Assembly (NCBI RefSeq): GCF_021044425.1
Contig: NZ_JAJNEC010000008.1
Location: 1-64,000, forward strand
Origin: Niabella pedocola
Lineage (GTDB): Bacteria; Bacteroidota; Bacteroidia; Chitinophagales; Chitinophagaceae
Length of the DNA: 64,000 nucleotides
Direction: 5' to 3'
Part shown: positions 49,731 through 57,622 of the stretch, in pieces
Numbering within the stretch: the stretch's first letter is position 1
How the letters are laid out: every line of letters begins with the position of its first letter
Program-made: the position numbers and the translations under genes
Notes under the pieces: model-generated
The model's input: only the letters and a program-made list of their open reading frames with translations
What the model was told of the DNA's origin: nothing
The model's database searches: none

Positions 49731-52175
49731 ATGAAAAAATATTCCAGCCTGCTGCTGGTTCTTGGTTTTTATATTCAGGCAACTGCACAACAGCTTACTG
49801 TTTCCGGTGTGGTAGCAGACAGTACCACACATGCGCCGCTGGAAGCGGCTTCTGTTATTGCTTACCACAACCGCCAGGCAGGCACGGCTGTTACTGCTGG
49901 AAAGGATGGCCGCTTTACGATCCGGATCTCGTCCGGTGAACAGGCTTCCCTCCGGGTTTCCCACAACGGTTACCGGACAAGGGAAATTCCGATACCTTCT
50001 TCAGTACCCCCGGCGATGGATACCATTTATCTGCAAAGCATGGTAACATCCCTGGAAGCGATCGTTGTACGGGGAAAGAAGCCCCCGGTATCTTTTAAGG
50101 TTGACCGCCAGGTATATCATGCAGGGCAATTTGGCAATGCCGCTTCCGGTACGGGCGTGGATGTGATCCGGAACCTGCCTTCCGTTTCGGTTAATGCGCT
50201 CGGAGAAATCAGCTTCAGGGGTTCCAGCAGTTTTTTAGTACTGATCAACGGCAAGCCCACCCAGGGAGATCCGGCTACCGTATTGAGCCAGCTGCCGGCA
50301 GCTGCCGTGGAAAATATTGAAGTGATCACCAGTCCTTCCGCAGCCTATGATGCCGATGGTAAAGCCGGCATCATTAACGTGGTTACCAAAACAGGTGTGG
50401 AGGATGGCTGGATGTTGCAATCCAGCGCCATGTATGGCATGCCTCCCGTAACCAATTTTGACAATGCCCATCAGCCGCAACGGTTCGGGGCGGATATCAG
50501 TGCCGGCTACCGGAAAAACAAATGGGATATCAGCGGCGGGTTGAACTACCTGCGCAACGATATAGCAGGATACCGCGAGGGCGACGTATATACCATCCGC
50601 GACGGTGTTAAAACCGCATTCCCGTCTAACGGGGAACGAAGTTTCAACCGTTACAATTACGGAGGAAGGTTCACCGCCAGTTACCAGGCCGATGCCCGTA
50701 ATCTTATCAGTGCAGGATTTTATATGGGTAAAAAGTTCCAGTCGCGGGAAGCCGACCTCCTTTATAATAATTACCGGCAAAACGTACAAACCGGTGCGGT
50801 GTTTGCACCTTTTACCTATTACAATGCCAATACCCAGGAAAAAGAGGGATTGTTCAGCCTTGCAAACCTGGATTATACCCACCGCTTCGGCAAAACCTCC
50901 AGCATTGCCGTTTCTGTGCTTTATGAGCATGCCGGTTTATCGGGCAATACATACAACCGGAATCTTTATTATCCAAATACTTCGGACACAATACAGTTTA
51001 CACATAATCCCAACAGCAATCCCCTGGATGCCTTTCGCATTAAAGCAGATTATACCCGGAAACTGGGCGAGCGGTATACATTACAGGGAGGTTACCAGTT
51101 CCGCTATGATCTGCAGGACGGAACCTTTACTTATTATACAAAAATCCTGGGCACACCGGATTATGCGATTGATCCCGAGTTCACCAGTCGTGTAAAGACG
51201 GCCAACCGCATTCATGCCGGGTATGTACAACTGAACGGGCAGGCCCGCAAACTGAATTATAACCTGGGCGCAAGACTGGAATATGCTGAGCGGGATCTGA
51301 ACTTTTCAAAAGACGAAACGGCGCAACAGCTGGTGCTGAATAATTTCTTCCCCTCCGCACAGGCCCGGTATACCCTTACGGACCGTTCCTTACTTAAAGC
51401 CGGTTACAACCGCAGGATCAAACGCACCAACAATTATGAGCTCAACCCGTTTCCGGAGCGGGAGCATTCCGAAACACTAGAACAGGGCGATCCGCATTTA
51501 TTGCCGGAGCTCACCGGTACTTATGAATTGGGATGGGAACAAAAGCTCGGCGGCGGTTCTTTTTTCCTCACCTTATATCACCAGCGGATCCTGAATCCCA
51601 TACAACGGGTGAATAAAGTATATAATGATTCGATCCTTAACCGGGTATTTACCAATGCCGGCAAGGCTTTCCAAACCGGTTTGGAAACCAATCTCAGTAT
51701 CGCCATCACTCCCTGGTGGCAATGCGTATTGGGCGGTAACATTTACAAATACAAAATTGACGGCAAAATCTTTAATGGCACCATACCCGTTTCCAACAGC
51801 AGCTGGGTGTATTCGGTCAATACCAGCCAGAGCGTTACGCTTCCGGCCAACTGGCTGCTGCAACTCAGTGTCAACTATCTTTCGGAACGCATAACGGCGC
51901 AGGGTGAGGACAGCCGATTTTTAACGCCTCATTTCACGGTAAAAAAAACAACAAAGGATAAACGCTGGTATTTCCAGCTGCAGTGGCTGAATATCGATGC
52001 GGGCATGAAGGAATCGAACCGTCAGCGCATCACAACGTATGGATCTAATTTTTATACCACCACCAACTATATTTACGAACCCGACCAGTTTCAGCTTTCG
52101 CTGGGATTCAATCTTTCCCGTCGCAACCGGAAGATCAACCTGCCCCAAAGCGAAATGGGCGAAAAAGAGTTTTAG
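49731..52175 (+). CDS. TonB-dependent receptor with carboxypeptidase-like regulatory domain
   Basis: The 814-residue outer-membrane protein has, in order, a signal peptide (MKKYSSLLLVLGFYIQATAQ) and a beta-sandwich regulatory domain (about 22-105, TVSGVVADSTTHAPLEAASV). A plug domain (about 115-225) has SFRGSSSFLVLINGKPTQGD and AYDADGKAGIINVVTKTG. A 22-strand-type barrel continues to the end. It fits the outer-membrane beta-barrel family common in Bacteroidota, so import of a siderophore, metal or small glycan is possible; substrate unknown. The frame is open 45 codons farther upstream, but MKKYSS begins the signal peptide. No SusD partner follows. Confidence 0.9.
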   Translation: MKKYSSLLLVLGFYIQATAQQLTVSGVVADSTTHAPLEAASVIAYHNRQAGTAVTAGKDGRFTIRISSGEQASLRVSHNGYRTREIPIPSSVPPAMDTIYLQSMVTSLEAIVVRGKKPPVSFKVDRQVYHAGQFGNAASGTGVDVIRNLPSVSVNALGEISFRGSSSFLVLINGKPTQGDPATVLSQLPAAAVENIEVITSPSAAYDADGKAGIINVVTKTGVEDGWMLQSSAMYGMPPVTNFDNAHQPQRFGADISAGYRKNKWDISGGLNYLRNDIAGYREGDVYTIRDGVKTAFPSNGERSFNRYNYGGRFTASYQADARNLISAGFYMGKKFQSREADLLYNNYRQNVQTGAVFAPFTYYNANTQEKEGLFSLANLDYTHRFGKTSSIAVSVLYEHAGLSGNTYNRNLYYPNTSDTIQFTHNPNSNPLDAFRIKADYTRKLGERYTLQGGYQFRYDLQDGTFTYYTKILGTPDYAIDPEFTSRVKTANRIHAGYVQLNGQARKLNYNLGARLEYAERDLNFSKDETAQQLVLNNFFPSAQARYTLTDRSLLKAGYNRRIKRTNNYELNPFPEREHSETLEQGDPHLLPELTGTYELGWEQKLGGGSFFLTLYHQRILNPIQRVNKVYNDSILNRVFTNAGKAFQTGLETNLSIAITPWWQCVLGGNIYKYKIDGKIFNGTIPVSNSSWVYSVNTSQSVTLPANWLLQLSVNYLSERITAQGEDSRFLTPHFTVKKTTKDKRWYFQLQWLNIDAGMKESNRQRITTYGSNFYTTTNYIYEPDQFQLSLGFNLSRRNRKINLPQSEMGEKEF

Positions 52176-52397
52176 CAGCAGCACACGGGGCTGGCTTAAA
52201 AATCTGCATATGCGATGCCGTTCCCGGGGCACCGCATATGCATCAGTATCTAATATGAGGGCTGCCTATCAACGGATACTGTACCCACCCACCACAGGAA
52301 GGTTCGGCCCGGCAATTACAAACAGACTTTGGGGTTGCTCGTATGGCCCGATAAAATAAACTAACTTGCACTTTATTTTTTTAAAACCCGTTTTATT

Positions 52398-53633
52398 TTG
52401 CATCCAAAGGACCTGAATATCGCAGATTTCACCTACGAACTCCCCGAAGAAAAGATCGCTTTTTTTCCATTAGCACAAAGGGATGCTTCGCGCCTGCTTG
52501 TGTATAAAGCAGGAACGATGACCACCGATACCTATCAGCATATTGATCAATATATCCCAGAACATGCGCTGGCTGTTTTCAATAACACAAAAGTGGTGGA
52601 GGCCCGGATCCTGTTTAAAAAGCCTACCGGCGGACAGATCGAAATATTTTGCCTGGAGCCCCATGAAGGTTACGCGGATATTACCACAGCGATGGCGCAG
52701 CAGGGAACAGTACAATGGCTTTGCCTCATCGGTGGCGCTTCTAAATGGAAAAGCGGACAGGTGCTTAGCCGCTCCATCCCCGGACCAGGCGGCGATACCC
52801 TTCTTGAAGCCCGCTTTCTGGAAAAAAGGAACGACAGCTTTTTGATCGAGTTAAGCTGGACGCCGGCCTCGCTGAGCTTTGCAGAGGTCCTGCATGTTAC
52901 GGGCCAGATTCCCCTGCCGCCCTATATAAAAAGAGTAGCCGAAGCAGCAGATGAAGAACGGTATCAAACCGTATATGCCGCGCACGACGGTTCCGTAGCA
53001 GCTCCTACCGCCGGTTTGCATTTCACCCACGAAGTGTTGCAAAAACTGGATCAAAAAAAGATCCAAACGGATTTTGTGACGCTCCACGTAGGCGCGGGTA
53101 CATTTAAACCGGTAAAAGCGGAAGTGATGAACGATCATGAGATGCACGCAGAATTTATTTCCGTATCGCCCCAATTGATCCGGAATATTGCCGGCAGGCG
53201 TGAGCACCCGCTCATAGCGGTGGGCACCACGTCACTAAGAACCCTTGAATCCCTGTACTGGCTGGGTGCAAAGCTGTTGCGGGATCGGCATTGCTTTGAT
53301 AATGGCATCCCTTATATCAACCAATGGGAGGCTTACGAGGAAGCATTGCAACAATACCCGGCACATGCAGTGTTAGACGCACTGATTGCATATCTGTCCG
53401 AAAAACAATTAACCTCCCTGGTTGCCAAAACCCAGATCCTTATTGCACCGGGATATCGCTTTAAGATGGCGGATGCACTGGTTACCAATTTTCATCAGCC
53501 TTCTTCCACCCTGTTATTACTGGTGGCGGCCTTTATTGGTTCGGACTGGCGTAAGGTTTATGCGTACGCCCTGGAGCATGACTTTCGTTTTCTGAGTTAT
53601 GGGGATGGAAGCCTTTTATGGCGTGCCCACTAG
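52398..53633 (+). CDS. queA: S-adenosylmethionine:tRNA ribosyltransferase-isomerase
   Basis: QueA transfers and rearranges the ribosyl part of SAM onto 7-aminomethyl-7-deazaguanine at position 34 of tRNAs, giving epoxyqueuosine. The 411-residue product has DFTYELPEEKIAFFPLAQRD near the start and TGQIPLPPYIKR. It also has AAPTAGLHFTHEVL, HVGAGTFKPVKAE and TNFHQPSSTLLLLVAAFIG, all family blocks. TTG is used as start, because no ATG precedes the conserved N-terminal DF-YELPE. Length is longer than the about 350 residues of E. coli QueA but normal for Bacteroidota. Confidence 0.94.
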   Translation: MHPKDLNIADFTYELPEEKIAFFPLAQRDASRLLVYKAGTMTTDTYQHIDQYIPEHALAVFNNTKVVEARILFKKPTGGQIEIFCLEPHEGYADITTAMAQQGTVQWLCLIGGASKWKSGQVLSRSIPGPGGDTLLEARFLEKRNDSFLIELSWTPASLSFAEVLHVTGQIPLPPYIKRVAEAADEERYQTVYAAHDGSVAAPTAGLHFTHEVLQKLDQKKIQTDFVTLHVGAGTFKPVKAEVMNDHEMHAEFISVSPQLIRNIAGRREHPLIAVGTTSLRTLESLYWLGAKLLRDRHCFDNGIPYINQWEAYEEALQQYPAHAVLDALIAYLSEKQLTSLVAKTQILIAPGYRFKMADALVTNFHQPSSTLLLLVAAFIGSDWRKVYAYALEHDFRFLSYGDGSLLWRAH

Positions 53634-53636
53634 TAC

Positions 53637-54692
53637 TCAAACTGTAGGTTCCTGCTGACTCAGGCAGTGAAAACTACCCAGTCCCCAAATGATCTCTGTA
53701 GAATCAATGCCCACTACCTTTCGGTCCGGAAAAGCCAATTCGATGGTACGGAGTGCTTTATCGTCGTAGTTACTGCGGAAGGTCGGAACGATCACGGCCT
53801 GATTGGCGATATAAAAATTAGCATAGGATGCCGGCAAACGCTGATCCTCCCATATTACGGCCTCCGGCATAGGAAGTTCAATAATGTTGAGTTGCTTGCC
53901 GTTTAAAAGCCGCATCGCTTTTAACTGCGTCAGATTTTGCTGCAATAGCAAATAATTTTCGTCGTTTTTATCTTCTTCCACTACAGCCAGTACGGTATCT
54001 TCATTTACAAATCGGATGGTATCATCAATATGCCCGTCGGTATCATCTCCCACAATGCCTTCTTCCACCCACAGCACCTGTTCAGCACCGTAATAATTGT
54101 ACAAATAGGTTTCAATCTGTTCCTGACCCAGATGCGGGTTGCGGTTCTCATTCAGTAAACAGGCCGTAGATGTAAGAATGGTTCCGTTGCCATTAAATTC
54201 CACCGAACCGCCTTCCATTACAATGCCCGGGTAAAAAACCGGGATATTATAATGTGCGCCGATCTTTGTCGGGATCACATCATCCAGGTCAAACGGAGGA
54301 TATTTACCGCCCCATGCATTATACCCCCAGTCTACAATTACTTTTTTTATGGCAGCTGCAGGATTGATCAGGAAAGCAGGACCGTGATCCCTGCACCAGG
54401 CATCATTGGTAGGATGATTATAAAACGCCACTTTTCCCATGTCGGTCCCTGCTGCTTCGAGATGATTTGTTGCGGCGGCTTTCATTGTATCATCAGCAAC
54501 ATTGATACAAACCCGTTCGCCTTTTGCCAGTTCTTTTACAAACTGGGCATAATAGGGATAGATGGTATGGATCTTATCCGGCCACGATGCTTCTTTATGC
54601 GGCCAACTCAGCCAGGTTGCGTCATGCGGATGCCATTCAGCAGGAAAGTAATAACCCAGCTCTTTGGGGGTTGCTTCAGCAGTTGTATTCAA
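53637..54692 (-). CDS. aguA: Agmatine deiminase
   Basis: AguA hydrolyses agmatine to N-carbamoylputrescine. The 351-residue enzyme of the guanidino-modifying superfamily shows EWHPHDATWLSWPHKEASWP, NDAWCRDHGPAFLI, VMEGGSVEFNGNGTILT, GDDTDGHIDDTIRFV (catalytic His/Asp), and the nucleophile Cys343 in GSFHCLSQQEP. It lies 33 bp downstream of the amidase gene that performs the next step, so the two form an agmatine-to-putrescine operon. No arginine decarboxylase is nearby. Confidence 0.95.
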   Translation of the reverse strand: MNTTAEATPKELGYYFPAEWHPHDATWLSWPHKEASWPDKIHTIYPYYAQFVKELAKGERVCINVADDTMKAAATNHLEAAGTDMGKVAFYNHPTNDAWCRDHGPAFLINPAAAIKKVIVDWGYNAWGGKYPPFDLDDVIPTKIGAHYNIPVFYPGIVMEGGSVEFNGNGTILTSTACLLNENRNPHLGQEQIETYLYNYYGAEQVLWVEEGIVGDDTDGHIDDTIRFVNEDTVLAVVEEDKNDENYLLLQQNLTQLKAMRLLNGKQLNIIELPMPEAVIWEDQRLPASYANFYIANQAVIVPTFRSNYDDKALRTIELAFPDRKVVGIDSTEIIWGLGSFHCLSQQEPTV

Positions 54693-54725
54693 GGAATTTG
54701 TTTTTAATGTAGTGAAAATTCGATC

Positions 54726-55604
54726 TTAAGCTTCATCATCAATATAACGCTTTGTGATTGGGGCATAGGAGTCGATGCGCCGGTCGCGTAAGAACGGCCA
54801 GTGCGTCCGGTAGGTATCGGTTTTGGAAAGGTCCAGCTCCTGTACATGCACTTCCTCACGATCGTGCGCAGCAAGATAATCCAGGGTACCAAAGGGATTG
54901 GAGATAAAGGATCCGCCCCAGAACTGCATAGCACCATTTTGTTCCAGGCCTACGCGGTTTACACTCACTACGTGCACACCGTTTGCCACGGCATGGCTGC
55001 GCTGGATTGTCTGCCAGGCATTGTATTGTTCTTTGTTTGTTGCCTCATCCTGCGTTGTGGCCCAGCCGATAGCGGTAGGATAAAAAAGGATCTCGGCGCC
55101 CATCAGGCTTGTGATTCGCGCGCCCTCGGGATACCACTGGTCCCAGCAAATCAGGACTCCAATGGTGGCAAATTTAGTTTTGAACACTTTATATCCCAGG
55201 TCGCCGGGAGTAAAGTAAAATTTTTCATAATAAGCCGGATCATCGGGTATGTGCATTTTCCGGTACTTCCCCAGGTAGGAGCCATCTGCATCCAGTACCG
55301 CGGTGGTATTATGGTACAGCCCTTCGGCCCGTTTTTCGAATAACGAGGCAATGATCACAACCCCCAGCTCTTTTGCCACCCGGCTCAATATATCCGTCGA
55401 GGGCCCGGGTACAGGCTCCGCCAGCCGGAAGTTTCCGTAATCTTCCACATCACAGAAATATAACGATGTGAACAATTCCTGAAGGCACACGATTTGTGCG
55501 CCTTTCGATGCTGCCTCTTTTATTTTTTCAACGGCCTTGTTCAGATTTTGCTGCTTGTCGGCATTGCAGCTCATCTGAACCAGACCGACTTTTACTTTTG
55601 CCAT
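54726..55604 (-). CDS. aguB: N-carbamoylputrescine amidase
   Basis: AguB hydrolyses N-carbamoylputrescine to putrescine, CO2 and ammonia. The 292-residue nitrilase-superfamily enzyme carries the Glu-Lys-Cys triad: Glu43 in VCLQELFTS, Lys in KYRKMHIPDDPAYYEK, and Cys in VLICWDQWYPEGAR. HIPDDPAYYEKFYFTPGD is characteristic for this subfamily. It is first in the operon with aguA. Together with glyA nearby it is ordinary amine metabolism; putrescine and spermidine also affect biofilm and ribosome function. Confidence 0.95.
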   Translation of the reverse strand: MAKVKVGLVQMSCNADKQQNLNKAVEKIKEAASKGAQIVCLQELFTSLYFCDVEDYGNFRLAEPVPGPSTDILSRVAKELGVVIIASLFEKRAEGLYHNTTAVLDADGSYLGKYRKMHIPDDPAYYEKFYFTPGDLGYKVFKTKFATIGVLICWDQWYPEGARITSLMGAEILFYPTAIGWATTQDEATNKEQYNAWQTIQRSHAVANGVHVVSVNRVGLEQNGAMQFWGGSFISNPFGTLDYLAAHDREEVHVQELDLSKTDTYRTHWPFLRDRRIDSYAPITKRYIDDEA

Positions 55605-55641
55605 ACAATTTATTTTGATGGGTTGATGGGTTGATGCTGTT

Positions 55642-55669
55642 AAAAAAAAAGGCGCCCTTACAGGCGCCT
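55642..55669 (-). terminator. Intrinsic terminator of the DUF4293 gene
   Basis: Minus strand AGGCGCC-TGTAAG-GGCGCCT followed by eight T, directly downstream of the DUF4293 stop and upstream of aguB. Confidence 0.9.
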
Positions 55670-55683
55670 GAAAGTTATACGTT

Positions 55684-56100
55684 CTACCGCAACCGGTCCA
55701 GGTTCCGGATCAGCTTTTGGTCGCGGCGGATACCCTTTAAGGCAAAGAAGAATCCTACTACCACCAGTAAGCTTAGCAGGGCGGTAATAGCAATACCGCC
55801 GGTTTGAAATTCCTTCATATAGCTGAAGTATAATGCAATTAACCCTACGGCGGCTACCAGCCCCAGGAAGGTCAGCCGCAATTGCAGCTTCCGGTCCTTA
55901 TAAAGGAAAATGGTGATCAATCCCAACGCTGCAATGAAGCCCGTAAGAAGGGTGAGCCAGATATTGCTTGCGGCATTCATAGTTGCACCCGCCAGTCCTT
56001 CGGTGCCGGTTACCGTTCCATTATAAAAAGGAAACTTAAACGTAAGCCCGGCGCAGATAACGGACAATAACAGCCACAATGTTTGTTTTCTTTGGATCAT
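55684..56100 (-). CDS. DUF4293 family membrane protein
   Basis: The 138-residue protein has four predicted membrane helices. The first is preceded by IQRKQTLWLLLSVICAGLTF, the usual DUF4293 N-terminus. LYKDRKLQLRLTFLGL is the charged loop between helices 2 and 3, and the C-terminus is basic (RRDQKLIRNLDRLR). It is common in Bacteroidota, of unknown function, often found near glyA or dihydrofolate genes. It is encoded 68 bp after glyA and followed by a strong terminator. Confidence 0.88.
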   Translation of the reverse strand: MIQRKQTLWLLLSVICAGLTFKFPFYNGTVTGTEGLAGATMNAASNIWLTLLTGFIAALGLITIFLYKDRKLQLRLTFLGLVAAVGLIALYFSYMKEFQTGGIAITALLSLLVVVGFFFALKGIRRDQKLIRNLDRLR

Positions 56101-56114
56101 ACGAAATGTTTAAA

Positions 56115-56168
56115 GCTTGAATGCTTAACGTTCAAGGTCTGCAACATTAGACTTGAACCTTAAACCTT
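56115..56168. repeat. Heptad-phased intergenic repeat, CTTGAAC type
   Basis: CTTGAAT, GCTTAAC, GTTCAAG, GTCTGCA, ACATTAG, ACTTGAA, CCTTAAA in 7-base steps between glyA and DUF4293. The units resemble those near 44775-44810. Confidence 0.5.
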
Positions 56169-57449
56169 TTAACTCAATTCCGGGTATAACGGAAACTGTT
56201 GCATAAATGCTTTTACCTCTTCTTTTACGGATGCGATCACGTTTTCGTCATCAATATTCATCAGCACTTTATCGATCAGTGCTGCCACCTGTGTTACATC
56301 CGCTTCCTTCATGCCTCTTGTGGTTACCGCGGGTACACCTACCCGGATACCGGAGGTTACAAACGGCGATTTATCATCAAACGGCACCGCATTCTTATTT
56401 AATGTAATATGCGCTTTGTCCAGTGTTTCCTGTGCTTTTTTACCGGTGAGGTTCTTATTGCGCAGGTCAATCAGCATCAGGTGGTTGTCGGTACCATCGC
56501 TGATCAGCTTATACCCCTTGTCTACAAAGGCCTTGGCCATTGCCTGGGCATTGGCGATGATCTGCTGACCATAGGTCTTCCAGTCATCGGAGAGGATCTC
56601 ACCAAAGGAAACAGCTTTTGCCGCAATGATATGCTCCAGCGGTCCGCCCTGCATACCCGGGAAAACAGCCAGGTCCAGCAACTGGCTCATGGTACGCGTA
56701 TTTCCTTTTGGATCCTTATGTCCCCAGGGATTTTCAAAATCATTCCGCAGCATAATAATTCCGCCACGGGGTCCGCGCAGGGTTTTATGCGTGGTGCTGG
56801 TTACAATATGACAATGCTCAAACGGATCATTCAGCAATCCCGCAGCAATCAGTCCGGCCGGATGTGCGATATCCGCCATTACCAATGCACCCACCTTATC
56901 AGCAACGGCGCGGATACGGGCATAATCCCAATCGCGGCTGTAGGCAGAAGCACCACAAATGATCATCTTTGGTTTTTCGGCCAGGGCCTTTGCCTCCAGG
57001 TCTTCATAATCCACCAGTCCGGTTTCTTTTACCACACCGTAAGAAATTACCTGGTAGTGCTTCCCGCTGAAGTTTACCGGGCTGCCATGTGTCAGGTGGC
57101 CACCCATGCTCAGGTTCAGTCCCATGATCTTATCGCCGGGATTCAGCGCGGCAAAGAATACCGCGGCATTGGCCTGCGCGCCGCTGTGCGGCTGCACATT
57201 GGCCCAACTCAGGTTAAAGATCTTTTTCAACCGGTCGATCGCCAGGGTTTCAATTTCATCTACGATCTCGCATCCCCCATAATAACGTTTGCCGGGATAG
57301 CCTTCCGCATACTTATTGGTAAGCACGGTTCCCATAGCCTTGATTACCGGCAGGGAAGCAAAATTTTCTGAAGCGATCAGTTCAATGCCATTTCGCTGGC
57401 GGTCTAATTCCTTATTGATAAGGTCAAATACTGTATTATCCTGTTGCAT
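56169..57449 (-). CDS. glyA: Serine hydroxymethyltransferase
   Basis: GlyA interconverts serine and glycine with tetrahydrofolate, supplying one-carbon units. The 426-residue PLP enzyme shows RQRNGIELIASENFAS, NKYAEGYPGKRYYGG and NVQPHSGAQANAAVFFA. The cofactor lysine is in TSTTHKTLRGPRGG (about 222). A consensus -7 element lies only 5 bp before the ATG, so the transcript probably starts at or inside the start codon (leaderless). The N-terminus aligns fully with the family from the first Met, so a later start is unlikely. Confidence 0.96.
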   Translation of the reverse strand: MQQDNTVFDLINKELDRQRNGIELIASENFASLPVIKAMGTVLTNKYAEGYPGKRYYGGCEIVDEIETLAIDRLKKIFNLSWANVQPHSGAQANAAVFFAALNPGDKIMGLNLSMGGHLTHGSPVNFSGKHYQVISYGVVKETGLVDYEDLEAKALAEKPKMIICGASAYSRDWDYARIRAVADKVGALVMADIAHPAGLIAAGLLNDPFEHCHIVTSTTHKTLRGPRGGIIMLRNDFENPWGHKDPKGNTRTMSQLLDLAVFPGMQGGPLEHIIAAKAVSFGEILSDDWKTYGQQIIANAQAMAKAFVDKGYKLISDGTDNHLMLIDLRNKNLTGKKAQETLDKAHITLNKNAVPFDDKSPFVTSGIRVGVPAVTTRGMKEADVTQVAALIDKVLMNIDDENVIASVKEEVKAFMQQFPLYPELS

Positions 57450-57453
57450 GGCG

Positions 57454-57461
57454 CAAAGTTA
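57454..57461 (-). promoter_or_regulatory. glyA promoter -7 element, implies leaderless mRNA
   Basis: TAACTTTG on the minus strand ends 4 bp before the glyA ATG. With the usual start 5-7 nt downstream, transcription would begin at the ATG. Confidence 0.45.
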
Positions 57462-57622
57462 AGGGGGTACGGGGATGTTGAAAAGTTTATAGATTGAAAA
57501 GTTATGGGGTACGGCCTCAACACCGGCCCTCGCAACAATCATTCCGGATAAAATCAGGAATAAACCCGGGGACCCCAGCACTATCGTTCGTTAATGCAAT
57601 GTATGTAATAGCACGGCCTGTG

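Noticed and set aside
50235..50930. 231-codon minus-strand open frame
   Set aside because: Antisense to the plug and barrel of the TonB-dependent receptor; no family resemblance.
55613..55638. GATGGGTT repeats before aguB
   Set aside because: Two and a half units of 8 bp, too few to distinguish from chance and out of step with the 7-base arrays.
56409..57371. 320-codon plus-strand open frame
   Set aside because: Antisense to glyA, whose catalytic motifs are intact.
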